Of a DNA stretch of 64,000 nucleotides, positions 1 to 13,128 are shown piece by piece. Location: contig JAEUWY010000023.1 in the NCBI GenBank assembly GCA_022059125.1, positions 1,364,001 through 1,428,000 of the forward strand. Direction: 5' to 3'. The notes below the pieces were generated by a model that did not search any database, was not told where the DNA came from, and was given only the letters and a program-made list of their open reading frames with translations. The position numbers and the translations under genes are program-made. The first letter of the stretch is position 1, and the number at the start of each line of letters is the position of its first letter. The DNA is from Corynespora cassiicola (lineage: Eukaryota > Ascomycota > Dothideomycetes > Pleosporales > Corynesporascaceae).

Positions 1-519
1 CCCCTCTAACAGCTCTAACACAAGCCATCTACACCTATTATACTATAACAAAAAAAAGTCTAATCAGTCTATAAAGAGGCCTTAGTAATTTTTACTTTTT
101 TAGTTATTTAAAATAATTTTATTTAAAATATCTAACGCGCTGCTTCTGCGTATAGTATTTTTTATACTATATTAAGTAATTAACGTGCTAGATAACCTGC
201 GCAACGTAATTACTAGTCTAATTTAAAATAGCTAATTAAAAATAAAAAAAGTAATTATTATATATATTTTTAAGCTAAATTTATAAAAATTTACGTTTAC
301 GCTAAGTACTATATATAATATAATTAATTAGTTATTTACTACGCGAGACGCGGGTAATATTAATATTAAATAATTTAATAACTTTATTAAATATTAGCTA
401 AATTTTTAAGTTTAAGTAATTTACTAGCAGAATTACTAGTAAATTCTATATAAAAATTTTAAAATTATATACTTTTAGTTTAAATTACTATATTATATAA
501 AAAAAAAGTATAGTATTTA
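1..519. other. AT-rich RIP-like DNA, unassigned
   Basis: Very AT-rich sequence with no open frame. It has the same base pattern as the neighbouring transposon relics: almost no GG/CC, and TGA/TCA nearly absent. I found no clear match to the other repeats in the window, so its origin is unresolved. It ends where the left terminal repeat of the next element starts. Confidence 0.6.
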
Positions 520-720
520 TAAAGAATCTAGCTTTAAACAATAGTATTTACTTTATACTAAAATTAATAACAGAAAAATAGCTTAAATAATATATTAATA
601 GTAGTTTTAAAAATAATATTTATTATGTTTTAAGCGTGTATTAAGCGCAGGTTTTACACAGCTTACTCTATATACTAATATAAATATAAAATAGCAGAAA
701 TTTTATAATATTTATTATAA
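520..720 (-). repeat. Terminal repeat of element G1 (left copy)
   Basis: Matches 6647-6851 in the same orientation and 41354-41558 in the opposite one. Differences are almost all C-to-T or G-to-A plus small indels. Since G1 pol runs on the minus strand, this is its 3' LTR. Exact ends are uncertain by a few bases because RIP has altered the TG/CA termini. Confidence 0.7.
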
Positions 721-3700
721 ATTTTTTTTTAGCTGCAGTCTCTGGTAGTAATTTATTAGCTTTAATAAAAAAATTGCTTTTATTTTAAAAAGAAAAAAAG
801 TATTTAAAAAAATATTTTATATTTACGCTTCTAACGCGTTTTATACGTATATTATATATAATACGTTTACATATTATATATCTAATTTTATAATATTTAT
901 TATATTATGATAAAATTTATTTACTATTTTATATTTTAAAAACTTAGTAAAAGTAAGCTATAAAAATAGTATATAAATAACGGCGCTTTTACTTTATTTA
1001 TATTTAATATTTTTAAAATATTTTTATACTGTATTTAAAATATAAGCTTATTACTTTTATTATAATTTACTATTTTAACTTTAAATATATTAAAAAACGT
1101 ATTTCTGCAATACGTATTTTTTTATATAATTTAATACTAAAAAGCGTATAAATATTATTATAGTATATATAATATATATACGTTACGTATAGAACGTTAT
1201 AAAATAAATAAAAATTTATAAAAAATTTAAATACTATTAGTATAAGTATTACGTTAAAAATAACTATAGTAGTTATATAGCTATAAGTAATTTTAATATT
1301 ATATATTATAAATATGTTTTAGCTAATATTTACAGATTTTTTAGAAATTTAACAGTTACTTAAATTATTTATATAAACTTTATACGCACTATAATACTGC
1401 TATTACTATTATTACTATATTTAAAACTAATACTATTATAATTATAACTGGCGTTAAGCTTACGTATTACTAATACTAATTTAATTTTAAATTTACTAAC
1501 TACTGCTGCGTTACTATTTATAGTAATATATTTTTAAAAGTTACTATTTAAGTATTTACTATATTAATATAATTTTTTAAATTAATTTTAGTTAAGTAGT
1601 ATTATATTACAAGTGTGCTTAAGTAAGTTATTAGCTATTTAGTTTATATAGTAAGTTTGCGTTTTTAATATATTTATAGTATATACTAATATATTTATAA
1701 AGCAGTAGTACTAGTAGTAAGCTAAATAAGTCTAACTCTAAATCTAAAAATAACTCTAAAAAAAGTAAAAATAGTTTATCTAATAGAAAAAAAATAAAAA
1801 AAATAAAAATTTATGTTTTAGTAGGTGCGGTACTAGTCTAGCGCTGCTTTTATATATAGTATCTATAAACTCTAAGCTAGTAATTTTTTACTATTTTAAT
1901 ATACAGTTTTAGTATAATTTTTGTACAGTTTATATATATATATATATATGTATATTTTATATATAAAAATTTTAGTTCTGATTTATAATTATAAACTATA
2001 TTTTTTATATTTTTAAATTTTAAAACTAAAGTTTATATATTTTAGAAATTGTTATACTTTTTTTAGCAGAGTAAATATTATAGTTAACTTTTTTTTAAAT
2101 ATTTTTTAAGAATTTTTTCTACTTTCTAAACTTTTTTTTTTAGTATAATATTAGAAAAGTGTATATTATCTTTTTTTTTTAGCTTTAGTTTCTATCGCTT
2201 TAGTAAAGAAATATAAAATATATTATAAATATAATATAAAGATAGTAGAAATAAGCAGTATACCTGCAATCTAACTACGCCTTAAACTTTAAATAAACTA
2301 ATAAATTTATTAATAAGCTTTTTACTTAATTATTATACTAAATTTATATATTTAGTACTAAGTAGTATTTAATCTTTTTAGTAGAAAGTTTTATATTTAT
2401 ATTTTTAGTTATAATACTAGCTTTAATATTTCTGTGTTTTTTTTAAATACTCTATAAATGCTGTTTTTACGCTATATATATACTTAACTTTATTAATTAT
2501 ATTTAGTATTTTTTTTTTTTAGTCTGCTGTTTTTAGAAAACTTAATAAATAAAAAGTTTTTACTATAAACCGCGTAAAAAAACGTAGTTTTTATAAATTT
2601 ATATACTAAGTTATTATAAGTAAATTATACTATTAGTAAAAATTATACTTAATTACTTTAAAATAATAAAGTAAATATTTAAAAATATTATTTTAGTATT
2701 TAATTTTAGCATTTAGTTTATTTATCTGTCTGCGGATAGAAAACAGTACTTAATTTATATTTTATTTATAATTAGTAGTATATTTCTGTTTAAAACTTAA
2801 AAGTAAAAATAGCTTTTTTATTTAATATAATACTTTTCTGTATTTTAAACTTTAATATAATATTTATAAAGTAAGTTTTTATAAACTGTTTTACGTTCTA
2901 TATTTTTAAAACTAGTATATAAAAAGCTATTTTTAAAAAATAGTATACTATTATAAAAATTATATTAAACGTGTTTTTTAAAAAAAAATTTACTAAAAAT
3001 AAGCTAATAATAAAGTTTAGTATTACTTTTTTAAAAATATTTTTAGATACTAGTAGCAGTAATAGCTTTTTATATTTAATATATTTTAAAGTTTTACTTT
3101 TTTAGTATATAGTATAAGTTTTTATATAATTTTAAATATTTTTACTAACAGAAAGCTAATAATAAATTTAGAATATATATTCTGCTATTATATTTTAAAA
3201 CTTTTTTTTTATCTAAGCGCTAAATATACGCTTTACTACGTTTTTAAATACTATTTTTACTATTTAAATTTATAATTTATTTTTAAATAAAAATATTTTT
3301 TTACTACAGCTAATACAGAGTTTAAATAAGTAATTAAAATTCTACTTTTATAAGTTTACTACTAACTAGTATTTTAGCTAATAAATATAGTACGTATAGT
3401 ATATATTTTATAGTACTAGTAGTAGAAATCTAACTAGTTCTGTAAATAAAAGTAATATATATTTTATGAATATTTAATAAACTATATTTATTTGCGGATT
3501 CTCTTACTCCGCTAATTATATTTTTTACTAATAATTTATTTTATAAAGTAAATAATAATTAAATTAATAGTAAATTTTTTTATATATAATTTGTTTTTTA
3601 TAAAAAGCTGTCTGTAAAATTTATTTTTTTTAAATAATATTTTATTTTAAAATTAAACGCTACTAAATATATTATTTATTTTATTTACTATAGATTAAGT

Positions 3701-4775
3701 TTTTATACTGCGCGCATACTGCGTAAGTTATTATAATTATTTAGTATTTATATAGTATACTAAGTACTTTTAAAGTAGTATTGCTACTGTTTAAAGCTGT
3801 ATATAATAACTAAAAGTTTTAAGTTATAGACTTTATAGTTTAGCTCTACAGCTTATAATTTTTTTAATATAAAAATAACTAAGTACTATTTATAGTTTTT
3901 AAATAGTTAAAAAAAATATTTAATATAGTAAAAGTTAACGCGTTTGTTTCTACGCGGATTAAATAAATAAAATTATAATAACGCAGAATAAACGCGCTTA
4001 AAAAGTATATTTTTAGCTTTTTAAAAGTATTATTTATAGCTTTATTTTAATAAAAACTTAAGCTTTTTTTAAGTAAGTTTATAAAAAAAGCAGTTTTTTT
4101 TATATATTTTTTAATAAAGCGTTAGTAGAAGTTAGTAAATTCTAAAAAAAATTATAGTTTTTTAATATTAGTTAGCTGCAGCTATTAGATAATAGTTTTT
4201 ATTTAAACTAGATTAGCGTATATACTTTACGTGCTTATAATAAATTTAAAAAAATATATTTTATTTAATATAAATATATATTTCTGCAGATTAATAAATA
4301 GTTTTACTTTTTATAGTAATTTAAATACTATATATACAGCGCGCTAGTAAAGCGCAAAATTATTACTACTAATATAAATAAAAATATTATTTAGATAAAC
4401 TACATAAATATAGTCTAAATATTTAATAAAAACTTTATTAATATAGGCTTAAAAACTTATAAAAGTATTTATTAATTTAAATAGTATTATAAAATATTTA
4501 AAGTAGCTGTAGCAGGTTCTAAAAGCGGTTTTTTATTTATTATCTGCTTTAATTTAAAGTTTATAATAAATATTTTAAAAGTTTAAAATTATATAGTAAT
4601 ATATAATTAATAGGCGGTTTAATATTTTTTTAATTAAAAAAAATAGATATTAATTTTTAATAGTAATAGAGTTTAAGTTTTTATAGTTTACGTAGAGGCG
4701 GAGAATTCTGTTTTTTTTAAAAATAAATAAAATTAAAGCTTTAGTAGAATTTATACTATATTATATCTAGCTGTT

Positions 4776-4961
4776 TTATAACGTCTGCTCTAAGTATTTA
4801 TATAGTACTTTAAACTTATATAAAAAAAAATTATAAAGCAGGCTGTAAAGCGGTTTTTTTTTTATTAAAAAAATTATATAGTTTAATAATTTAAAATTAA
4901 AAAATATAGCTGCAGCTTTTTTATTAAATATATTAGTATAGTTTTTTAATATTTTTAGCAC
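4776..4961 (-). other. Chance 61-codon open stretch in RIP DNA
   Basis: The only ATG-initiated open frame of 60 codons or more in the first 12 kb. It is Lys/Asn/Ile/Leu/Tyr-rich with no family resemblance and lies inside the dead pol region of element G1. I do not consider it a gene. Confidence 0.7.
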
Positions 4962-6646
4962 GCGCGTTGCGTGCGCTATATATATTTTAAAAATATATAT
5001 TTTATATTTTTTATTATTACTTATAATTTAAAAAATATTTAAAAAAAAAAGTTAGAGTCAGTTTCTTCTATTTCTTTTTCTAGTTTTTTAATAGTAACTA
5101 GCTAAATATTTACACTAGTATAGCTTTAACGCTATATTTAAGCTCTACAGTTAAAATAAATATACTTTTTTTTTATTAACGCTGTAAACAGTAGTCTATA
5201 CTTTTTATTCTGTATTTATATTATTTACTAAATATATTTAAATTATATATACTGCATAAATGCTTTAGCGGTATACTTCTATTTAGCTTAATTTAAAAAG
5301 CTTAGCTTCTTTAATAAGTAATAGGCTTATTTCTACTGTAATACGTTAGCTAATTAAACTAACGTCTACTTATAAATTTAAAATAACTTATAACTACTTT
5401 TTAGATATTATATTTTTAAATACACTGCACGTGCGCTTTATACCTAGTATAATATATATAAATATATATTTTATTATTTTTAAGTTATAAATAAAGCTTA
5501 GCTTTTTTCTGTTTAGTAAATATAGACTAAAATCTAGTTTAAATTATTACTTTAGTATTTATTAGCGTAGTAGTTTATTTTTTAGTATTTAAAATAAATA
5601 ATATTATTTTTATTACGTAGTAATTTATTTACAGAAAGTATAAGCGCGTTAACTACTTTTTATTTTTTAAATTTTTTATAGTAATTATTACGCGTAAAAA
5701 ATATATATATTATAAAAAATTATTATAGATTACGCTTAAAAGTAAAACTTAAAACTACTAAGTTTTTTTATATTACTAGTATTTAGTAGTAGTTAGTTAT
5801 TATCTGTTATATTTCTAGTTAAAATTTTAAAAATAAGTATTAGACTTATTATAATTTAGTATATAATATAAATTAATTTTTTAAAATATTAAAATATGTT
5901 ACAAACGCGCGGACTGTTTAATTTTTTTATTAAATAGCTTAAATATATACTATAGCAGCTTCTAAAATACAGTTAATAAAATTAAAAAGTAAGTTAAGTA
6001 TATAAGTTTTAAAATATTTTTAAATTAATATTTTTCTATGTGCTTTAAACGTGCGTTTATAATATAAATACTATAATTTTTTTAAATTATCTGCTAAGTA
6101 TTATATAGCCTAAAAAACTTTACTATTACTATTATAAAACTTCTAAAATAGTAGCTAAAAAGCTATTTTATAAAAGTAAAAAAACTCGCAGTATTTTTTA
6201 AAGTTTTTTTTTCTATATTTTACTAAATTTTTTAGTTTAAGTATATATTTTAGCTGCGGTAGCGTAAATACTCTAAATATATTTTTTTATATATATATTT
6301 TACGCGTAAAACTTAAAAAAAATTTTAATAGCTAGTTTTATTACGTTTAAAGTAGTATTTTTTTTATATTTTTAAGTTATATAATTTTAGCTTCTAATAT
6401 ACGTAAGTGTTATAGCTTTTAAAACTTATTATATTACTTTTTTATAGTTTAAATACGCTTATTAAATATTACAGAGGCGCTTATTATGAGTATTAGTTAC
6501 TTATTATTAATAAAAGAAATATAAATATTATTTATTTTTTGTAGTTATTTAGAGAGCTACTGTATTTTTTTTAAAAGTATTTTCTAACTACTTACACGCG
6601 TTCCGGAAGCTATTTTTAAATTATTATATTAAAAAGTATTATTATA

Positions 6647-6851
6647 TAAAAAATTTAGCTTTAAATAATAGTATTTGCTTTATACTAAAATTAATAACAA
6701 AAAAATAGCTTAAATAATATATTAATAGTAGTTTTAAAAATAATACTTATTACGTTTTTAAAGCGCGTTAAGCGTAAACTTTACGCAGCTCGCTTATTTT
6801 ATACGCTAATATAAATACAGAATAACAGAAATCTTGTAATATTTGTTATAA
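6647..6851 (-). repeat. Terminal repeat of element G1 (right copy)
   Basis: Direct repeat partner of 520-720. It retains more G and C (for example the stretch with ACGCAGCTCGC near 6783) than the left copy. Its outer edge abuts the truncated chromovirus fragment starting near 6852. Confidence 0.7.
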
Positions 6852-7454
6852 ATTTAAAAATTAAACTAGAAGTTTTACTAGATTTTAACAGCAAATTTAA
6901 TATAGTTTTAAATTTTTTATAAAGCTAAAACACGTAAGAACTGTAATACTATTTAAATTTAAAAAATTTAAAGTATATAAGCTACTTATAGACATTCTGT
7001 AGAAAAAACTAATACTAAATTTACTACTTAAATAAAGTAATAGTAGAATAATTTTTAAAAAAACTACGTAAATATATATAATAGTAGTTTAATTACGAAA
7101 CTTATATATATAATACTTACCTATAAAATAAATAATAAGTATAATACTTTTTCAGAATAAATAAAACTGAAAAAATCGTAATAAATATACTAGTTAATAA
7201 AGAATATATATAAAATTTCTAGTAAATCTGCTTATATAAAAATTATAAACATTACTAAAATTAAAAAATATTTATATAAATTTAGTAATAAGTTTTTTTT
7301 AGAACAACATCTAGCGCTAAAGATAAATCTAAAGTATTATATACTACTAACTTAAAGAAATTAGTTAAGCTATCTATTAAGCTTAATAAATACTAAATAA
7401 AAATACTATTAAATATAAAAACTTAATATAACTATATTTTACAGCAGGCTGTAA

Positions 7455-7486
<32 letters not shown>

Positions 7487-10271
7487 CTAAAAAGTAATTT
7501 TATCTACTTTATATTATAAATAAAAAAAAATACTAAAAAAAGTATTAGTAGATTAAAAAGCTACGACTACTATAGGCATCTAAAAATACTAAAAAAAATT
7601 TCTTTTAATATTTTAGATATAGCTATTTATAATATTATTTTAGAACTTTTATAGTTTAGAAAGTATAACTTATATATTAACTAAGCAGAAAAAAAGCTTT
7701 TATTTATAAAATATAATTACGTTATTGCATTAGAACTTACGTATTAGTAATATTTAATAGTAAATAAAATTACGCTAAATAATATAGACAGTAAAAAATT
7801 AACTAAAACGCTTTTAGAAAGAAAAATTAACTTTATTAAATTTAATAAAAAACTACTAAATAAAAAAGTAAAAGTTTTAAAAATAACTCGCGTAATTTTT
7901 AAAATCTCTAAAAAATATAATAAATAAAAACTATTTTTTTAAAAAAAAGTAAATAATAAAATATTATTTAAGTATTAGCTTTAGAACTGCAAAATAGCTT
8001 TTTTAAAAAAAAAATATTTAACTTTTAAGCCTATCTACAGTTTATTAAAAAAAAAACTTATAGCGTTATAAATATATTTTAATAAAAATTTAAAAAAAAA
8101 AATTTATACGCGAATTAACGTTAAAAGTAAAATATTTAATTATTTTTATTTTTAAAAAAAATAGATTTCTACAGTTATATATAGATTTTAGAAAACTTAA
8201 TAATATTATAATTAAAAATAAATATCTATTACTAAATATTTAAAAGCTTAAAAATAAACTATTTAAAGTATAAATATTTATAGTTTTAGATTTCTAAAAC
8301 GCGTATAACTTAATATATATAAAAAAAAAATAAAAAATAAAAAACAGTATTCCGGACGCGGTATAAGTACTATAAATATTTTATAATATTATTTAGTTTT
8401 ACTAACGCACCTATAATATATTAAATATTTATTAATAATATATTAAAAATATACTTAAATATATTTATTATTATATATTTAGATAATATTTTAGTTTTTT
8501 CTAAAAACTTTAAAGAACACGTCTAGCACGTATAAATAGTACTAAAATATTTAGAAAAAACAAAGCTACAACTTAAACTAGAAAAATATAAATTTTATAA
8601 AAAAAAGTTAAATTTTTAGAATATATTATAAAAAAATATAAAGTTAAAATTAGTTTAAAAAAAATTAAAGTAGTTAAAAACTAGTTTACGCTAATAAACG
8701 TTAAAAATATATAATTTTTTTTAAAATTCTGTAACTTTAATAGACAGTTTATTAATTACTACTTAAAAAAAGTATTACTACTTATAAAATTAATAAAAAA
8801 AAATATACTATTTAAATAGAATACAGACTAGTAATAAGCTTTTAAAATACTTAAAAAAGTAAGCATATTACTACTAGTTTTTATATTTTTTATTAGTAAA
8901 AAACTTTTACGTATAGAGACAGACGTATTAAATCTAGTAATAAAAATATATATTAATTAAAAAAAAAGTAAATAGTATTTAATTATTTATTACTTAAAAA
9001 AATTTAGCGGAGCTAAAAATAATTATAATATTTATAATAAAGAATTACTTACTATTATAGACTTTTTTAAATATTAAAAAATTTATATAAAAAGTTATTT
9101 AAAACTTACAGTATATTCAGATTATAAGAATTTAATAATATTTATAATAACTAAACTATTAGACTAACGATATACCAGATAAAATAAAAAACTAAAATAA
9201 TATAAATTTAAAATTATTTATATACTAAGTAAAAAAAATAGAAAAATAAACGCTTTAAGCCGGAAAACAGATATTATAAAAACTTAGTTAATAAATAAAG
9301 CTGTTATTTTTAAGTAAGTGTTAGACTGTATTTTAGAACTAGCACACAGTATTAATTTTATTATAATAGTATATTAATAAGTACTAGAAAAACTTTATTA
9401 AACTATTATTTAGTAGTATTATAAAAATCTGTTATATATATATTTAAGTATTAAATAAATAATTAAACTAATATAACAGACGTACGATATTTTTAAATTA
9501 AAAAACAAAATAGTAAAATTTATTAAAAAATATATAATATATTAAAAAAATAAGTATAGTATACACGCTTAGTATAGAAAGCTATAAATTATAAAAATAC
9601 TAAATAAATTTTAAATAGATATTACTATAGACTTTGTTACAGAACTACTAATATTTTATAACTTAGTTTTTAAAGTATTTTATAATACTATTTTAGTAGT
9701 TATAAACAAATTTATAAAATATATAAAAATAATTCTATTTAAAAACAACTATACTGTGTTAGAACTAGTATAAATTATTTTAAATTACGTAGTTAGATAT
9801 TACAGATTACTTTAATTAATTATTAGTAATAGAAATAAATTTTTTATATTAAACTATTAAATAATACTAATATTAGCTATTAAAATTAAAAAAAAATTAT
9901 TAATAGTATATTATTTATAAACAGACAGTTAAATAGAAAAAATAAACTAGACTATAAAAATATATCTACGGATATATAGTAACTAAAAACAGAATAATTA
10001 GGTATTATTACTACTTATAGTAATAACTAGTATTTAATAATAAAGAATTAGTAATAATAAAGTAATTTTTTTATTATATATTACATATAATATATTTAAA
10101 TCTTTTATTACTAAAAATTAAAAAAGAACAAATTAAGCTAGTTATAAGCTAAGTAATAGACAAATTAAAAAAATTATAAAAACTTTATAAATAACTATAA
10201 AAAAATATTAAAACAGCATAACGTAAGACTATTTCTTATATTAATTAAAAACGAAAAATAGCACTTTAGCT

Positions 10272-10308
<37 letters not shown>

Positions 10309-10700
10309 TTTTACGAAAATTTTTCAAATAATATAACTAAATAAAAAATTAAACTACGTTAAAATCGGACTATTTTTAATTTTAGAATAAAAAAAACTAG
10401 TTAACTATAAACTCTAACTTTCTGCTAATACTAAAATATATTTAGTATTTTATATATTACTACTAGAATTTACTAACGCTGAAATACTAGTTTAAAAACA
10501 CTTTTATTATAAAACAGAAAAAAAAGTTAAATTTAAAATTAAAGTACTGTTAGACTACCGCGAAATCAGATAAAAAAATTTTTAAAATAAATAGTTTATT
10601 TAGAAATTTTTAGTTAAATAAAAAAAATATTTTAATTTAGAAAATACTTAAAAACTAAAAAAAATTTATAAAATTATTAGTAACTGCTAAAAAAATATTA
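6852..10700 (+). mobile_element. Chromovirus pol fragment (element A), RIP-degenerated
   Basis: About 3.7 kb aligns base by base with the pol of element B (about 25,317-28,998), mostly with extra C-to-T and G-to-A changes. On the plus strand it shows the protease/RT region, then LYIDF.KLNN at about 8175, a YLDN box (YLDD family) near 8478, RNase H-like sequence to about 9280, integrase with TILVVIN.FIKY near 9690, and a chromodomain at about 10,613-10,680. The chromodomain reads KFLVK-stop-KKYF...ENT-stop, where the stops replace the expected Trp codons. The gag part and a 5' LTR are absent: the homology stops abruptly at 6852 next to element G1. It is non-functional. Confidence 0.8.
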
Positions 10701-10849
10701 AAAAAAATATATTATTTACTACTACACAGAGTTAGAATAAAAAAACTTACCTATAAAAAAGAAGTTTATCTTCTAAAAATAATTAGAGACTTAATAATAT
10801 AAAATAACTATTAAAAAATTTAAAAAATTAAAAAATAGATTAGTTTACA

Positions 10850-11110
10850 GCTGTAGCGCTAGTAAAAGCTTTAAAATTTATTAAAACTATTTTTTAGTTT
10901 AACGCTTTTAGCGTTTTTAGCTGTTTTAGTTTTTTTATAGCTTTTAAATCCGCGTTAAACAACTTTTACTTTTTTTTTTAAATTTTTTTTTATTTTTATA
11001 AATATTTTAGTTTAAAATATATATTATATATCCGCGCTAAAACAGCTTTAGCTAAATATTTTTTTTTTTTAAAATAGCTTTAGTCGCTTTTTTTTTTTAG
11101 CTTATTTATT
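10850..11110 (-). pseudogene. Antisense coiled-coil frame downstream of element A pol
   Basis: On the minus strand one frame reads ALARIYNIYFKLKYL, then stops at expected Gln/Trp positions, then DLKAIKKLKQLKTLKAL. It is a Lys/Leu heptad-like, coiled-coil type sequence without a known name. Element B has a clearer antisense frame at the same place relative to pol. I infer that it is a relic of an antisense ORF carried by the retroelement. The evidence here is weak because AT-rich DNA favours Lys/Leu codons. Confidence 0.35.
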
Positions 11111-11610
11111 TTAAAATTAATTTTAAAAAAGTTAAAAAATAAAATATTAACTAGTATATATAACTAACAGCCTACGTGCTCGCAATTTTTATATTTTTTA
11201 CTTAGTAATAATAGCTTATAAGTTAAATTATTTTTTACGTAGCGTTTATAAGCAACTATTATAATAATACTTTAAATATTAATATAATTTTTATAAGTAT
11301 AATAATAAGTAGTACTACGCGATAATATTAGATTAGCTTATAAAAATATTAAGCTAAAAAAAAAAAAATAGTATTATAAATCTAAGAAAGTAGGCGGCGC
11401 AGATAACGCTTTTAAAAAATAGCTAATAATAAATACTAATAGTAAATATTTATTACTCTGCTAAGCTAGAATAAGTTATATAACAGTTTTATAAAAATAT
11501 TAATACTAAAAAAAGCTTAGTATAGAATTTATAGAACTTATAACTTAGCGTTTTATAAGTTTTATAGTTTTATAAAAATAATTTTATAAAACTATAGAAT
11601 TTTATAAAAC

Positions 11611-11843
11611 TTAATATATATAGTCTGTATAATTATACTTTATAATTATATTTACTTTATTAGTAAATCTATTATTTAAAATTAACTATTAATTTATTAT
11701 ACTCTATTACTAATATAAAAACTTATATAGTATATTGTATATTATTTTACTTACGTAACTTTACTAGTATTTATTTTTAAAAATTAATCTAAACAGCTAC
11801 TTACTTTTTAGTTTTATTTATAGCCTGTAGTACAGTTTTAATA
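11611..11843 (+). repeat. Partial element-B-family LTR, heavily RIP-mutated
   Basis: Corresponds to the last ~235 bp of the 443-bp LTR of element B: shared core from the TATAATTATACTTTATAATT stretch through to the terminal GCCTGTAGTACAG...TTTTAATA. The first half of the LTR is not recognisable upstream, so this is a truncated 3' LTR or a duplicated fragment. The sequence just after it (11,844 to about 11,915) resembles what follows the next LTR fragment at 12,653. Confidence 0.75.
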
Positions 11844-11939
11844 TATAACTACTTGCTTATTTAAGCTACTTACTTATTTTTTACATTATACTTAGTAATA
11901 TACGTAATAATTAAAACAGACAGGTAATAAAAAAATATA

Positions 11940-12415
11940 TACTTTTACTAAAACCTACAACTACTACCGCTTTTAAACTCTACTTTAATCGAAACTATAT
12001 GTAATAGAGGTTCTACTCTGCAGTTATAACTGCTGTTTTATTCTAAAATAAGTTTTAAAAACTAGTTTTAGTTAAACTAGCTAGCTTTATTAAGCTACTC
12101 GGCGAAATAGCTGATAACTTAAAGTTAATACAGAAGCTTATTAGCCTTTACAGTTTAATTCTTACTATTTAAAAAAATACTGTCTACTTTGTGTACTAGT
12201 CAGCAAAAAACTATTTACTTATAAAAAAATTTAGTAAAATCTTCCCGTTCTAACAAGCAAGTATTTATTTTGCTGTTTTTTCTAGGTAGCTGTACGGTAC
12301 GTCTAGTATATTAAAACAAGATATGTACAGCTGTAATATTTATAGTAGAGTTTCTGTATACATAGCTTATAAAAGCTGCTTTTTATTACCAATTCTTATA
12401 CAAATAATTCGCTTG
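11940..12415 (+). pseudogene. RIP-inactivated NACHT/STAND NLR-like gene fragment
   Basis: One plus-strand frame from about 12,014 to 12,415 reads LASFIKLLGEIADNLK near 12,077, then TVYFVY-stop-SAKNYLL at about 12,178-12,219, then KIFPF and YFAVFSR. In fungal NACHT-NWD (HET-E/HNWD-type) proteins the segment after the NACHT ATPase reads like LASLI.LPEEIADN...ENTVYFVHQSAKDYLL...IFP. The differences seen (His to Tyr, Gln to stop, Asp to Asn) are the changes C-to-T and G-to-A produce. Only this part, about 130 codons, is visible, with no P-loop or repeat domain. It is bracketed by two LTR fragments. Family assignment is from memory of the motif. I am fairly sure of the class and unsure of the exact subfamily. 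Confidence 0.7.
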
Positions 12416-12420
12416 TGAAG

Positions 12421-12652
12421 TACGTGTTAGTTTATATAAATATACTTTATAATCAAATTTAATTAGTTAGAAAATCTATTATCTAGAATTAATGATTAAA
12501 TCTATTATGCCTTACTGCTAACACGGAAGCCCCGTACAGCATACTGCACATCATTTCACTCACGTGACCCTACTAATACTTATCCCTAAGAATCAACCTA
12601 AGTAGCTATTAGCTCCTTAGCCTCGCTCATAGCTCGTAGCATAGTCTTAACA
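12421..12652 (+). repeat. Partial element-B-family LTR, little RIP
   Basis: Same 3' half of the LTR as at 11,611-11,843, ending in CTTAACA. It keeps many G/C bases that the RIP-mutated copies have lost (for example CACGTGACC, TATCCCTAAGAATC). It therefore lies at the edge of, or outside, the most mutated zone and marks the right boundary of the first AT-rich block. No LTR start or paired internal region is recognisable. Confidence 0.75.
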
Positions 12653-13128
12653 GATAGCTGCTGCAGAAGTCCTTAAATCTGTGTGTATTAAATAGCGAGC
12701 GCAGTGGCAATATACGTGTTTTATATACTAACTCATTTTTTTAAGGGTGGCCGAAACCCCTGTAGCCGGTGTTGTGTGACAAGGCAGCCCCCGAAGATAA
12801 GGAAAAAAAAACTCTGCAACAAGGATCATGGACGGAGGTTAAAATAAATGATCGCCCAACTTCGGTCCGAAACAATGTCTACGATAACATAAAAGCCAAC
12901 CCGATATCGGTTATGCATAAAGAAGTAGACTGAAAAGTACATGAAATATGGTAGTAATGGTTCTCGGAACAATTTTAATGAATTATAATAAGTTATTGAG
13001 ATTTACGCTGGCTAAATAATATTTTCTAGCTATTTTCGAGCAGTTTTGCTACATCTTCAAGGCTTTCTCAGTACTGCCCTCTATAATATAGCTTATATGG
13101 CAAATTTTAGCACAACTGATGTTTAATT
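12653..13128. other. Intergenic transition from AT-rich block to gene island
   Basis: Base composition becomes balanced here. The first ~70 bp resemble the flank of the earlier LTR fragment (11,844-11,915). Nothing else was recognised. The last ~200 bp before 13,129 would be the 3' untranslated region of the ThuA-like gene on the minus strand. Confidence 0.6.

Larger units (their letters stand above)
520..6851 (-). mobile_element. RIP-degenerated Ty3/gypsy retrotransposon (element G1)
   Basis: Direct repeats of about 200 bp lie at 520-720 and 6647-6851. Between them the minus strand keeps recognisable pol sequence full of TAA/TAG stops. The reverse transcriptase YLDD box reads YLNN at 4386-4397, and just downstream come fragments like HQRA and LINLQK typical of gypsy RT. 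The integrase block with FYPQTD (family FHPQTDGQTE) lies at about 2722-2750, followed by a TYNNSVY-like stretch. Order on the minus strand is RT then integrase, as in Ty3/gypsy. A candidate 5-bp duplication ATTTA flanks it (515-519 and 6852-6856), but in such AT-rich DNA this could be chance. It is dead: every frame is broken. Confidence 0.75.

Noticed and set aside
7459..7484. TA dinucleotide runs (also 10,278-10,304, 19,223-19,242, 21,757-21,783)
   Set aside because: Considered as possible origins or palindromic signals, but they are ordinary microsatellites in AT-rich DNA, probably RIP products of CA/TG runs.
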